Below are positions 39,944-48,333 of a stretch of DNA of 64,000 nt, piece by piece. Made by a program: the position numbers and the translations under genes. Origin of the DNA: Thermoanaerobacterales bacterium (lineage in GTDB: Bacteria; Actinomycetota; Acidimicrobiia; Acidimicrobiales; JACDCH01). The DNA lies in the NCBI GenBank assembly GCA_017577565.1, contig PKRH01000001.1, forward strand, positions 1 to 64,000, in the 5' to 3' direction. The notes beneath the pieces were generated by a model, which saw nothing but the letters and a program-made list of their open reading frames with translations, ran no database searches and had not been told where the DNA came from. Each line of letters begins with the position of its first letter. Within the stretch, counting starts at the first letter, position 1.

Positions 39944-40597
39944 ATGCACCACCCACCGATCGAGATCCCCCGCCTGCGGGCGCTGGTGCGCCACGCCCTG
40001 CCCAACCTCGTCGAGGGTACCCTCGTCCCCCTCGGGGTCTTCTACGCCGCCCTGTGGCTCGTCGGCGTCCGGGGCGGGCTGGTCGCCGGCCTGGCCTGGT
40101 CGTACGTCGCGATCGGGCGCCGGCTCACCGCCCGCCGGCCGGTCCCGGGCCTGCTCGTGCTCGGCACCGCGGGGCTCACCGCCCGCACGGTCGTGGCCCT
40201 GGCCTCCGGCAGCGTCTTCGTCTACTTCCTGCAGCCGACGCTGACCACGGTGCTGATCGCCGGCGTGTTCCTCGCGTCGGTGCCCGCCGGCCGCCCGCTC
40301 GCCGAGCGCCTCGCCGGCGACTTCCTGCCGCTGCCCGACACCTTCCTCGGCAGCGCGCCCGTGCGCCGGTTCTTCGCCCGCATCACCGTGCTGTGGGCCT
40401 TCGTGCAGCTCGCCAACGCCGCGCTCAGCATCTGGCTGCTGCTCACCCAGCCGGTCGCCACCTACGTCGTCGCCAGGACCGCCGGGTCGTGGCTGCTGAC
40501 GGGGAGCGCGGTCGTGGCCTCGACCCTCTGGTTCCGTTGGGAGATGCAGCGGCACGGGATCACCGTCCTCTGGCGGTCGTCGGCCCGTGCCGCGTGA
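39944..40597 (+). CDS. VC0807/DUF3159-type conserved membrane protein
   Basis: 217 residues with about five to six membrane helices (20-45, 75-90, 95-118, 150-175, 178-200). Resembles the VC0807-like/DUF3159 integral membrane family: HALPNLVEGTLVPLGVFYAALWL at the start, LAGDFLPLPDTFLGSAPVRRFFARITVLWAFVQLANAALS in the middle. Function unknown. The ATG has GGAAGG just before it, at poor spacing, and weakly identified context. The last 11 bases overlap the GTG start of the next gene. Confidence 0.75.
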   Translation: MHHPPIEIPRLRALVRHALPNLVEGTLVPLGVFYAALWLVGVRGGLVAGLAWSYVAIGRRLTARRPVPGLLVLGTAGLTARTVVALASGSVFVYFLQPTLTTVLIAGVFLASVPAGRPLAERLAGDFLPLPDTFLGSAPVRRFFARITVLWAFVQLANAALSIWLLLTQPVATYVVARTAGSWLLTGSAVVASTLWFRWEMQRHGITVLWRSSARAA

Positions 40598-41366
40598 CAC
40601 CCGGCCGCTGACGCTGCGGACCGCCGACGGCCTGTCGCTGGCCGCCGACGCCTGGCTGACGCCGACGGCCGCCTCGTCCGCCGTCGTCCTCGTCCACGGC
40701 TTCACCGCCCACCGCCGCGACCCGTCGGTCGTCGCCGCCGCGCACGAGCTGCGGGACGCCGGGCACGCGGTCCTGACCTACGACATGCGGGGCCACGGCG
40801 AGTCCGACGGCCTGTGCACGCTCGGCGACCGGGAGGCGCTCGACGTGGCGGCCGCCGCCGTGGCCGCCCGCGACCTGGCGCCGCGGGTCGTGCTCGTGGG
40901 GGCCTCGCTCGGGGCGATCGCCGTGCTGCGCTACGCCGTCGACGACCCGGACCTCGCCGGGGTGGTGACGGTCAGCGCGCCGGCCCGCTGGCGCCTCCAC
41001 AGCCCCCGGGCCGCCCTCGCCGCCGTGCTCACCCGCACCGGCCCGGGGCGGCGCCTGGCCCGGCGCCTGGGGGCCCGGCTCGACCGCCGCTGGCGCTGGA
41101 CCGAGCCGCCCGACGCCCTCGCCGCCCGCCTGCCCGTGCCGCTCGCCGTCGTCCACGGCGGGGCGGACCGGTTCATGCCGGCCGCCGAGGCCGACCGCCT
41201 GCACCGGGCCGGCACCGCGACGGCCGGCGGCCGCGCCCACGGCGCCCCGCGCCGGCTGCTCGTCGTGCCCGACATGGGCCACGCCTACTGCACCCGGGGC
41301 CTCGACGCGGTCGCCGACGCGGTCGGCTGGTGCCTGGCCGCCGCCCCGCAGGGCCGGCCGGCCTGA
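40587..41366 (+). CDS. Alpha/beta hydrolase (serine aminopeptidase S33-type)
   Basis: 259 residues: oxyanion-loop HGF (VVLVHGFTAHRRD), TYDMRGHGESDG, nucleophile elbow GASLGA (Ser about 101), acid in VVHGGADRFMP (about 192) and catalytic His in VPDMGHAYCT. Such enzymes act on lipid esters, lactones or peptides; not resolvable here. GTG 40587 overlaps the preceding membrane gene. The C-terminus ends close (16 bases) to the lysoplasmalogenase gene end. Confidence 0.87.
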   Translation: MPRDTRPLTLRTADGLSLAADAWLTPTAASSAVVLVHGFTAHRRDPSVVAAAHELRDAGHAVLTYDMRGHGESDGLCTLGDREALDVAAAAVAARDLAPRVVLVGASLGAIAVLRYAVDDPDLAGVVTVSAPARWRLHSPRAALAAVLTRTGPGRRLARRLGARLDRRWRWTEPPDALAARLPVPLAVVHGGADRFMPAAEADRLHRAGTATAGGRAHGAPRRLLVVPDMGHAYCTRGLDAVADAVGWCLAAAPQGRPA

Positions 41367-41382
41367 GCGCCCCGCCCCGCCG

Positions 41383-42015
41383 TCAGAGCAGCGACAGCAC
41401 GAGCAGCCCCTGCCCGAGGTGGTAGGTGACCATGACGGCCAGGCGGCCGTGCCGGTGGCTGCGCACGAAGCGCCCGTAGCCGATCAGCGCGTCGGACAGG
41501 TAGAACAGCAGCGCGCCGGCGATCGCCACCGCCCGCCAGCTGCCGGCGGCGCACACGAGCATCGCCGAGATGACGGCCATGTAGGCGGCCACCGGGCCCA
41601 CCAGGGCGGGCGCCGTCCGGCGGGCGCTGCGCAGGAGGGGGACGCCGACCCCGACCCCGGCGGCGACGACCACCGCGAGGCCGAGGGCCACGCCCGCGGG
41701 CTCGAGGCCGCCGGCCACGAACCCCACGACGTAGGCGACGTGCGCCAGCAGGAACGAGGCCAGGCCCGGCACGAACCGGTCGCTCGGCAGCATGAGGAAC
41801 ACGTCGCCGACCAGCGACAGGGCGAGCGCCACGACGAACCACGCCCGCACCGTGGGGTCGGCGGGGTCGAGCGCCAGCGCCGCCCCGGTGAGCAGGGCCA
41901 GGGTCAGGGGCTTGCCGACGTACTCGACCGGTCGCCGGTCGGCGTGGACGGCCCACCAGTCGACGACCGCGCTCAGGGCGGCGGCCGCGAGCAGGGCGGC
42001 GGCCGGCCCGGTCAC
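41383..42015 (-). CDS. Lysoplasmalogenase (YhhN/TMEM86 family)
   Basis: 210-residue integral membrane hydrolase with about eight helices. Family signature ALALSLVGDVFLML with the conserved Asp (about residue 68), then GLASFLLAHVAYVVGF and LFYLSDALIGYGRFVR (second Asp). It cleaves the vinyl-ether of lysoplasmalogens, or in bacteria possibly other lipids. GTG overlaps the stop of the ferredoxin-reductase gene (42012-42015); it is the last gene of a three-gene unit that begins with ferredoxin. Confidence 0.87.
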   Translation of the reverse strand: MTGPAAALLAAAALSAVVDWWAVHADRRPVEYVGKPLTLALLTGAALALDPADPTVRAWFVVALALSLVGDVFLMLPSDRFVPGLASFLLAHVAYVVGFVAGGLEPAGVALGLAVVVAAGVGVGVPLLRSARRTAPALVGPVAAYMAVISAMLVCAAGSWRAVAIAGALLFYLSDALIGYGRFVRSHRHGRLAVMVTYHLGQGLLVLSLL

Positions 42016-43262
42016 GCCGACGCCGCCTGGGCCATGGCCTCCTCCCAACCGGCGCCCTCCTCGATGAGGCGCCGGTAGGTGACGAGGGGCCGGGGCCGGT
42101 TCATGGACAGCGCGCCGACCAGCCGGTCGCCGCGGCGGTAGAGGGCGACGAAGCGCCGATCCTCGGTCGAGCCGTCGACGACCGCCACCTCGTCGGCCCC
42201 CGCCGACCACCCGGCCAGCTGCACCTTGCGGTCGTACTGGTCGGACCAGAACCAGGGCACCGGGTCGTACGGCTCGACCTCGCCGCCGTCGCCCCCGGCG
42301 AACGGCGGCTCGGCCAGCAGCCGGCGGGCCGCGTGGGCACCCATCGCCACGGCGTTGTCCCAGTGCTCGACCCGCACGAGCTCGCCGAGGCGGCGGCTCG
42401 GCCAGCGAGCGACGTCGCCGGCGGCCACGACGCCGGGGGCCACCCAGGTCGTCGCGTCGCACACGACGCCGTCGTCGAGCGCGAGGCCCGAGCCGGCCAG
42501 CCAGTCGGTGGCCGGCGAGACCCCGATGCCGACGACGACGAGGTCGGCGGGCACGGCGCTGCCGTCGGCCAGGCGGACCCGCTCGACCCGGCCGTCGCCC
42601 TCGAAGCCGGCGACGCCGACGCCCAGGCGCAGGTCGACGCCGTGGTCGCGGTGCAGCTCCGCCACGACGTTGCCCATCTCGGCGCCGAGGGCCCGCTCCA
42701 GCGGCACGGGCAGCGCCTCGAGCAGGGTCACCTCGTGGCCGCGCCCGCGACAGGTGGCCGCCACCTCGGCCCCGACGAAGCCGGCGCCGATGACGACCAC
42801 CCGCCGGGGGCCGGCGTCGAGGTCGGCCCGGATCGCCAGGGCGTCGTCGAGCGTGCGGAGCGTGTGGACGCCGGCCAGGCCGTCGGTGCCCGGCAGGCGC
42901 CGGGGCGCGGCCCCGGTGGCGATGACCAGCCCGTCGTAGCGGAGCTCGTCGCCGCCCTCCAGGGCGACGCGCCGGCCGCCGACGTCGAGGCCGACGGCCC
43001 GGGTCCCCAGCCGCCAGTCGACGTCGAGGCCGTCGAGCCCGCCCGGGGTCGTGACCGTGAGGGCGATCCGGTCGACGCCCCACTCGCCCGCCAGGAGCTG
43101 CTTGGACAGCGGCGGCCGGTCGTAGGGCAGGTGGCGCTCGGCGCCGACGACCGTGATCGGGCCGTCGAAGCCCCGGTGGCGCAGCTCCTCCACCGCCCGC
43201 AGGCCCGCCAGCGAGGCGCCGACCACCACCACGGCGGGGCCGGCACCGCCCGCGCCGGTCAC
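42012..43262 (-). CDS. FAD-dependent ferredoxin reductase
   Basis: 416 residues of the class with two Rossmann domains: FAD motif VVVVGASLAGLRAVEELR (about 11-28), NAD(P) motif VVVIGAGFVGAEVAATCR (about 145-162) and the end-of-FAD motif GVVAAGDVARWP. The C-terminus WFWSDQYDRKVQLAGW is the typical CPR/BphA4-type reductase-C domain. It passes electrons from NAD(P)H to a ferredoxin; the ferredoxin gene is directly upstream with a four-base overlap (43259-43262). No cytochrome P450 or Rieske oxygenase gene is near. Confidence 0.93.
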   Translation of the reverse strand: MTGAGGAGPAVVVVGASLAGLRAVEELRHRGFDGPITVVGAERHLPYDRPPLSKQLLAGEWGVDRIALTVTTPGGLDGLDVDWRLGTRAVGLDVGGRRVALEGGDELRYDGLVIATGAAPRRLPGTDGLAGVHTLRTLDDALAIRADLDAGPRRVVVIGAGFVGAEVAATCRGRGHEVTLLEALPVPLERALGAEMGNVVAELHRDHGVDLRLGVGVAGFEGDGRVERVRLADGSAVPADLVVVGIGVSPATDWLAGSGLALDDGVVCDATTWVAPGVVAAGDVARWPSRRLGELVRVEHWDNAVAMGAHAARRLLAEPPFAGGDGGEVEPYDPVPWFWSDQYDRKVQLAGWSAGADEVAVVDGSTEDRRFVALYRRGDRLVGALSMNRPRPLVTYRRLIEEGAGWEEAMAQAASA

Positions 43263-43459
43263 TCCTCGACGAGCGAGATGGCCGCCTTGGGGCAGCGGCG
43301 GACGGCCTCCTCGACCTTCGGGCGCAGCTCCTCGGGCGGCGTCTCGTCGAGGACGTAGAGGTAGTCGTCGTCACGCACCTCGAAGACCTCGGGCGCCGCC
43401 TCCATGCACCGGGCGTTGCTCTCGCACAGGTCGAAGTCGACCACGACTCGGTAGGCCAT
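43259..43459 (-). CDS. [3Fe-4S] ferredoxin
   Basis: 66-residue ferredoxin with three ligand cysteines: Cys12 and Cys18 (CESNARC) and Cys56 (RRCPKAAI). The middle Cys position of 4Fe-4S ferredoxins is missing, which gives a 3Fe-4S cluster, as in P450 partner ferredoxins. It is strongly acidic. GGAGGGG about 6 bases before the ATG is a clear ribosome binding site, unlike the leaderless genes around. First gene of the ferredoxin/reductase/lysoplasmalogenase unit; divergent from the YcaQ gene. Confidence 0.95.
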   Translation of the reverse strand: MAYRVVVDFDLCESNARCMEAAPEVFEVRDDDYLYVLDETPPEELRPKVEEAVRRCPKAAISLVEE

Positions 43460-43513
43460 GAACCACCCCTCCGGAGACCGAGATGTCCGATCGGGCGGCC
43501 AACCTAGTGGGGA

Positions 43514-43519
43514 TAGCGT
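43514..43519 (+). promoter_or_regulatory. Leaderless-type -10 element (YcaQ gene)
   Basis: TAGCGT 9 bases before ATG 43529, facing the ferredoxin gene about 55 bases away. Confidence 0.5.
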
Positions 43520-43528
43520 GCGACGAGC

Positions 43529-44755
43529 ATGACGAGGTCGCCCGACATCAGCCGACGCGACGCCCGTCGCATCGCGCTGGCGGCGCAGGGGTTCACCGAC
43601 CGCCGGCCGACCGGCCGCGTCGACCGCCGCCACTTCCGCCGCGTGCTCGAGCGGGTCGCGACCGTCCAGCTCGACTCGGTCAACGTCCTCACCCGCAGCC
43701 ACGAGCTGGTGTTCTTCGCCCGGCTCGGCCCCTACGACCGCCGGGCGCTCGAACGGTGGCTGTGGGACAGCCGCGAGGTGTTCGAGTACTGGGGCCACGA
43801 GGCGTCGCTGCACCCGGTCGAGCGCCACCCGCTGCTGCGCTGGCGCATGGCCGGCGAGCACCCGTGGGACGGGATCCGGCGCAGCGCCCGCGACAACCCG
43901 GAGATGGTGGCCGCCGCCCTCGCCGAGATCGCGGCCCGGGGCCCGGTCAGCATCGGCGAGCTCGAGGTGAACCGGGCCGCTCCCCGGCGGGAGGCGTCCT
44001 GGTGGGGCTGGGGCGACGCCAAGCGGGTCGTCGAGCACCTGTTCCACGCCGGCGAGGTCACCGCCACCCGCCGCAACGGCTTCACCCGCTACTACGTGCT
44101 GCCCGAGCGGTGGTTCCCGCCCGAGGTGCTCGCCCTCCCCACGCCCGACCCCGACGAGGCCCGCCGGGAGCTGCTGCTGCTCGCCGCCCGTGCCCACGGC
44201 GTCGGCACCGCCCGCGACCTGGCCGACTACTACCGGATCGGCGTGCGGGAGGCGGTCCCGCTGCTCGAGGGCCTGGTCGCCGGGGGCGCGCTCGAGCGGG
44301 TCCGGGTCGAGGGCTGGTCGAGCCCCGCCTACCTGCACCCGGCGGCGGTCCGGCCCCGGCGGCGGCTGCGGTGCCGGGCGCTGCTGTCACCGTTCGACTC
44401 GCTGATCTGGGCCCGGGAGCGCACCGAGCGGCTGTTCGACTTCCGCTACCGCATCGAGATCTACGTCCCCGCCCCCAAGCGCGTCCACGGCTACTACGTG
44501 CTGCCCTTCCTGCTGGACGAGCGCCTGGTCGCCCGCGTCGACCTCAAGGCCGACCGCCGGGCCGGCGTGCTGCGGGTCCGGGCGGCGTGGGGCGAGCCCG
44601 CCGCCGCGGCGGCGACCGAGGGCGGCTGCGACCGGGTGGTCACCGAGCTGGCCGCCGAGCTGGCCCTCCTGGCCGGCTGGCTCGGCCTGGACGGCGGCGT
44701 CGCCGTCGAGCCCCGGGGCGACCTGGCCGCACCGCTCGCCGCGGCGGTCGCCTGA
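43529..44755 (+). CDS. YcaQ/AlkX-type DNA glycosylase (HTH_42)
   Basis: 408 residues of the HTH_42 family, whose bacterial members unhook interstrand DNA crosslinks and remove alkylated bases. Three winged-helix repeats. The catalytic segment is VATVQLDSVNVLTRSHELVFFARLGPYD: Gln-Leu-Asp matches the Q-x-D form of YcaQ/AlkX rather than the Q-x-Q of AlkZ. FEYWGHEASLHPVERHPLLRWRM is the beta-hairpin region. The length is normal for the family. It is leaderless by position of the -10 and monocistronic. A possible hairpin terminator follows at 44761-44780. Confidence 0.9.
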   Translation: MTRSPDISRRDARRIALAAQGFTDRRPTGRVDRRHFRRVLERVATVQLDSVNVLTRSHELVFFARLGPYDRRALERWLWDSREVFEYWGHEASLHPVERHPLLRWRMAGEHPWDGIRRSARDNPEMVAAALAEIAARGPVSIGELEVNRAAPRREASWWGWGDAKRVVEHLFHAGEVTATRRNGFTRYYVLPERWFPPEVLALPTPDPDEARRELLLLAARAHGVGTARDLADYYRIGVREAVPLLEGLVAGGALERVRVEGWSSPAYLHPAAVRPRRRLRCRALLSPFDSLIWARERTERLFDFRYRIEIYVPAPKRVHGYYVLPFLLDERLVARVDLKADRRAGVLRVRAAWGEPAAAAATEGGCDRVVTELAAELALLAGWLGLDGGVAVEPRGDLAAPLAAAVA

Positions 44756-44760
44756 GCACC

Positions 44761-44780
44761 CCGGCCGGCGGGGCGGCCGG
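44761..44780. terminator. GC-rich hairpin between convergent genes
   Basis: CCGGCCG and CGGCCGG pair over 7 bases with a 6-base loop, 5 bases after the YcaQ-gene stop and 13 before the methionine aminopeptidase stop. It could end transcription both ways; there is no U-tract. Confidence 0.4.
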
Positions 44781-44793
44781 CCGGTCGGCCCGG

Positions 44794-45732
44794 TCAGTCG
44801 GTGGTCGTCAGGATCTCGGCGCCGTCGTCGGTGACGAGCAGGGTGTGCTCGAACTGGGCCGTCCGCTTGCGGTCGACGGTCACCGCCGTCCAGCCGTCGG
44901 GCCAGATCTCGTGCTGCCAGGCCCCCATCGTGATCATCGGCTCGATGGTGAAGGTCATGCCGGGCTCGAGGATCGTCGTGGCCCGCGGGTCGTCGTAGTG
45001 GGGGATCTGCAGGTCGGTGTGGAACTCCTCGGCGATGCCGTGGCCGACGAAGGCCCGGACGACGCCGTAGCCGTGGGCCTCGGCGTGCTCCTGGATGGCC
45101 CGGCCGATGGCCCGCACCGGCCGCCCGGGCTTCACCGCGGCGATGCCCCGCTCGAGGCAGGCGCGCGTGACCTCGATGAGCCGGGCCGACGCCTCGTCGA
45201 TCTGCCCGACCGGGAACGTGGCGTTGGTGTCGCCGTGCACCCCGTCGAGGTAGATCGTCACGTCGAGGTTCACGATGTCGCCGTCGCGCAGCGGGCGGTC
45301 GTCGGGGATGCCGTGACAGATGACCTCGTTGACCGAGGTGCAGAGCGACTTGGGGAACCCGCCGTAGTTGAGCGGGCTGGGGTAGCCGCCCCGCTTGATG
45401 ATCTCCTCGTGGCACAGGGCGTCGAGCTCGTCGGTGGTGACGCCCGGCGCCACCGCGGCGCCGACCACCTGCAGCACCTCGGCCGCGGCCCGGCCGGCGG
45501 CCCGCATGCGCTCGATGACCTCGGGCGAGCGGACGTGCGGGCCCGGCGTGCGCGTCGGCACGCCGGTCTCGGCGTACGGCGGGCGCGGGATGTGGTCGGG
45601 CACCGGCCGGGGCGGGCTGATCCTCCCCGGGCGGACACGCTCGGTGCTCGCCTTGTGGCACCGCTTGTACTTGCGCCCGCTACCGCACCAGCAGGGATCG
45701 TTGGCCTTCGGGGCGACGACGGTCGTAGGCAT
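44794..45732 (-). CDS. map: Methionine aminopeptidase with N-terminal SEC-C zinc motif
   Basis: Removes the initiator Met. The 312 residues start with a SEC-C-like segment CWCGSGRKYKRCH (about 16-28), which binds zinc and may dock the enzyme to the ribosome, as in the long (MetAP1c) form. After a Pro-rich linker comes the peptidase fold with metal ligands: Asp in DIVNLDVTIY, Asp in GVHGDTNATF, His in VGHGIAEEFH, Glu in FTIEPMI and Glu in AQFEHTLLV. ATG 45732 fits TAGCCT 9 bases upstream; GTG 45738 is the alternative but lies too close to it. Confidence 0.95.
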   Translation of the reverse strand: MPTTVVAPKANDPCWCGSGRKYKRCHKASTERVRPGRISPPRPVPDHIPRPPYAETGVPTRTPGPHVRSPEVIERMRAAGRAAAEVLQVVGAAVAPGVTTDELDALCHEEIIKRGGYPSPLNYGGFPKSLCTSVNEVICHGIPDDRPLRDGDIVNLDVTIYLDGVHGDTNATFPVGQIDEASARLIEVTRACLERGIAAVKPGRPVRAIGRAIQEHAEAHGYGVVRAFVGHGIAEEFHTDLQIPHYDDPRATTILEPGMTFTIEPMITMGAWQHEIWPDGWTAVTVDRKRTAQFEHTLLVTDDGAEILTTTD

Positions 45733-45741
45733 GACCACGAC

Positions 45742-45747
45742 AGGCTA
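45742..45747 (-). promoter_or_regulatory. Leaderless-type -10 element (methionine aminopeptidase)
   Basis: TAGCCT on the minus strand, 9 bases before ATG 45732. The same hexamer is used by ychF, the adenosine kinase-like gene and the PPOX gene. Confidence 0.5.
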
Positions 45748-45832
45748 CCGACGCGGCGACCGACAGCGTCCGCTGCCCGGGGCCCGCGGCCCGCGATGAT
45801 GGGCGGGCGCAGGAGAGCGGAGGGAGGTCCCC

Positions 45833-46942
45833 ATGGAGGTCGTGCTCGCGGGTGTCGAGCTGCGCGTCGTCCGCATGACGCTGGCCCGGCCGTTCGCGAG
45901 CGCCCGCGGCACCCGCCGGCGGCGCGACGTCGTCCTCGTGCGGGCGATCGTCGCCGACGGCCCCGACGGGTGGGGCGAGTGCGTCGCCGAGCCCGAGCCG
46001 ACCTACTGGCCCGAGTACACCGAGGGGGCCCTCCACGTCCTCGAGCACCACCTCGTGCCCCGGATGCTGGCGGGCCGGTCGCTGCGCGAGGTGCGCGGGC
46101 ACCACATGGCCAAGGCCGCCCTGGAGTGCGCGGCGCTGGACGCCGGCCTGCGGGCCGAGGGCCGGTCGGTGGCGGCCTTCCTGGGCGCCACCCGGCCCGT
46201 CGTGCCCACCGGGATCGCCCTCGGCCTCACCCGCGACGTCGACGCCCTCGTCGACGCCGTCCTCCACTGGCACGGCAAGGGCCACCGGGCCTTCAAGCTG
46301 AAGGTGGCGCCGGGGTGGGACGTCGAGCCGGTGCGGGCCGTCCGCTCGACCGTCGGCGACGAGGTGGCGCTGCTCGTCGACGCCAACGGCAGCTACCGCA
46401 GCGGCGACGACGACCACCGGGCGGCGCTGAAGGCGCTCGCCGACCCCGAGCTGGGCCTCGTCGCCATCGAGCAGCCCTTCCCGCCCGACGACCTGCTCGG
46501 CCACGCCGACCTGGCGGCGCGGATCGAGGTCCCCGTCTGCCTCGACGAGTCGATCGCCTCCCTGGCCGACCTGGAGACCGCCATCGCGCTCGGGGCCTGC
46601 GGGGCGGTCAGCCTGAAGGTGGGGCGGGTCGGCGGTCTGCTCGAGGCCCGCCGCATCCACCAGCGCTGCCGCGACGCCGGCGTGTCGCTGCGCTGCGGCG
46701 GCATGCTCGAGACCGGGCTGGGACGGGCGCTCAACCTGGCGGTCGCCGCCCTGCCGGGGTGCAACCTGCCGCCCGACATGGGACCCTCCGAGCGCTACTA
46801 CACGACCGACCTGACCACGCCGTTCGACTCCCGGGGCGGCACGATGATCGTCCCCGACGGCCCCGGGCTCGGGGTCGAGCCGCTGCCCGAGGTGCTCGAC
46901 GAGGTCACGATCTCCCTCCGCACCATCCGGACCGAACAGTGA
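45833..46942 (+). CDS. Enolase-superfamily o-succinylbenzoate synthase / N-acylamino acid racemase
   Basis: 369 residues of the muconate-lactonizing/OSBS subgroup. General acid/base Lys in AFKLKVAPG (KxK), metal ligands Asp in LLVDANGSY, Glu in AIEQPFPPDD and Asp in CLDESIAS, second Lys in SLKVGRVGG, and the subgroup signature GGMLETGLGRALNLAVAALP. The end resembles MenC/NSAR enzymes. The reaction is either menaquinone precursor formation or racemisation of N-acyl amino acids; other men genes are absent. A GGGAGG lies 5 bases before the ATG. The stop overlaps the threonine dehydratase GTG. Confidence 0.88.
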   Translation: MEVVLAGVELRVVRMTLARPFASARGTRRRRDVVLVRAIVADGPDGWGECVAEPEPTYWPEYTEGALHVLEHHLVPRMLAGRSLREVRGHHMAKAALECAALDAGLRAEGRSVAAFLGATRPVVPTGIALGLTRDVDALVDAVLHWHGKGHRAFKLKVAPGWDVEPVRAVRSTVGDEVALLVDANGSYRSGDDDHRAALKALADPELGLVAIEQPFPPDDLLGHADLAARIEVPVCLDESIASLADLETAIALGACGAVSLKVGRVGGLLEARRIHQRCRDAGVSLRCGGMLETGLGRALNLAVAALPGCNLPPDMGPSERYYTTDLTTPFDSRGGTMIVPDGPGLGVEPLPEVLDEVTISLRTIRTEQ

Positions 46943-48201
46943 AGCCTCCCGACCTGCCCGTCACCTTCGAGGACGTCCTCGCCGCCGCCGACCGCCTGGA
47001 GGGCGCCATCGAGCGCACCCCGACCGCCCACTCCCGCGTCCTGTCCGACGTGCTCGGCTGCCACGTCGTCGTCAAGTTCGAGAACCTGCAGTTCGTCTCG
47101 TCGTTCAAGGAGCGGGGCGCGCTCAACGTGCTGGCCCAGCTGAGCGAGGACGAGCGGGCGGCCGGCGTCGTCGCCATGTCGGCCGGCAACCACGCCCAGG
47201 CGGTCGCCTACCACGCCACCCGGCTGGGCATCGACGCCACGATCGTCATGCCCACGGCGACGCCGTTCGTCAAGGTGCAGCGCACCCGCGAGCTCGGCGC
47301 CCGGGTGGTCCTGCGGGGCGACGACCTCGCCGAGGCCGAGGCCGAGGCCAAGCGGCTCGTCGCCGAGGAGGGCCGCACCTACGTCCACCCCTTCGACGAC
47401 CCGGCGGTCATCGCGGGCCAGGGCACGTGCGCGTTGGAGCTGCTGGGCGACGCCCCCGACCTCGACGCCCTCGTCGTGCCGGTGGGCGGCGGCGGCCTGC
47501 TGGCCGGCATGGCGGTGGCGGCCCGGCACCTGCGGCCGGGCATCGAGCTGGTCGGCGTCCAGACCGAGCGCTACCCGGCCATGGCCGACCACGTGCACCG
47601 CACCCACCACGAGGTCGGCGGGGCCAGCATCGCCGAGGGCATCGCCGTCCCCCGGCCGGGCGAGCTGACCACCCGGATCGTCGACGCCCTGGTCGACGAC
47701 GTCGTCACGGTGACGGAGACCCACATCGAGGAGGCGATGAACCTCCTCCTGGAGATCGAGAAGGTCGTGGTCGAGGGCGCCGGGGCGGCCGGGATCGCCG
47801 CGCTCATCGAGCACCGGGAGCGGTTCGCCGGGCGGAAGGTCGGCGTCGTGCTCACCGGCGGGAACGTCGACTCCCGCCTGCTGGCGTCGGTGATCATGCG
47901 GGGGCTCATCCGCAACGGCCGCCTGACCCGGCTGCACGTCGAGGTGCCGGACGTGCCCGGCAGCCTGGCGACGATCACCCGCGTGCTCGGCGACGTGGGC
48001 GCCAACATCGTCGAGATCCTCCACCAGCGCATGTTCGTCGACCTCTCGGCGAAGTCGGCCCAGGTCGAGGTGACGGTCGAGACCCTCGACCGCGACCACG
48101 CCGACCGGGTCGTCGAGGCGCTGGCGGCCGCCGGCTACGTCGTGCGGGTGGGACGGTTCACGTTCCGGGACGCGCCGCCGCCGGTCTCGCCCGGCGGCTG
48201 A
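46939..48201 (+). CDS. ilvA: Threonine ammonia-lyase (IlvA) with C-terminal ACT domain
   Basis: 420-residue PLP enzyme that deaminates threonine to 2-oxobutanoate, the first step to isoleucine. Lys57 in SSFKERGA binds PLP; the phosphate-binding loop is PVGGGGLLAGM; the C-terminal segment from about 345 (VEVPDVPGSLATITRVLGDVGANIVEIL) is a single ACT regulatory domain. The length is that of the catabolic/short biosynthetic type rather than the two-ACT E. coli form. Coupled to the OSBS-like gene by a GTGA overlap. A branched-chain amino acid exporter (AzlCD) is encoded 0.5 kb on. Confidence 0.93.
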   Translation: MKPPDLPVTFEDVLAAADRLEGAIERTPTAHSRVLSDVLGCHVVVKFENLQFVSSFKERGALNVLAQLSEDERAAGVVAMSAGNHAQAVAYHATRLGIDATIVMPTATPFVKVQRTRELGARVVLRGDDLAEAEAEAKRLVAEEGRTYVHPFDDPAVIAGQGTCALELLGDAPDLDALVVPVGGGGLLAGMAVAARHLRPGIELVGVQTERYPAMADHVHRTHHEVGGASIAEGIAVPRPGELTTRIVDALVDDVVTVTETHIEEAMNLLLEIEKVVVEGAGAAGIAALIEHRERFAGRKVGVVLTGGNVDSRLLASVIMRGLIRNGRLTRLHVEVPDVPGSLATITRVLGDVGANIVEILHQRMFVDLSAKSAQVEVTVETLDRDHADRVVEALAAAGYVVRVGRFTFRDAPPPVSPGG

Positions 48202-48333
48202 GGTCGCGGCCGACGGCGGTCCGGGCGGTGCGCACCTCCGGGCCGTCGCGGGTTGCGTAACGTGCGGAGGACGACACGATCCGACCGGGCATGCAGGGTT
48301 GGGGCCCGTCCGGCCCGGGCAGATGGACGAGCG

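Noticed and set aside
43483..48201. A 1570-codon plus-strand frame across YcaQ, map, MenC-like and ilvA
   Set aside because: Only its last part (ilvA from 46939) is a real protein; the rest is antisense or out-of-frame with respect to clear genes.
48202..48333. tRNA or small RNA in the gap before the HATPase gene
   Set aside because: No cloverleaf with a T-loop or anticodon arm could be found by eye; no CCA-type end.
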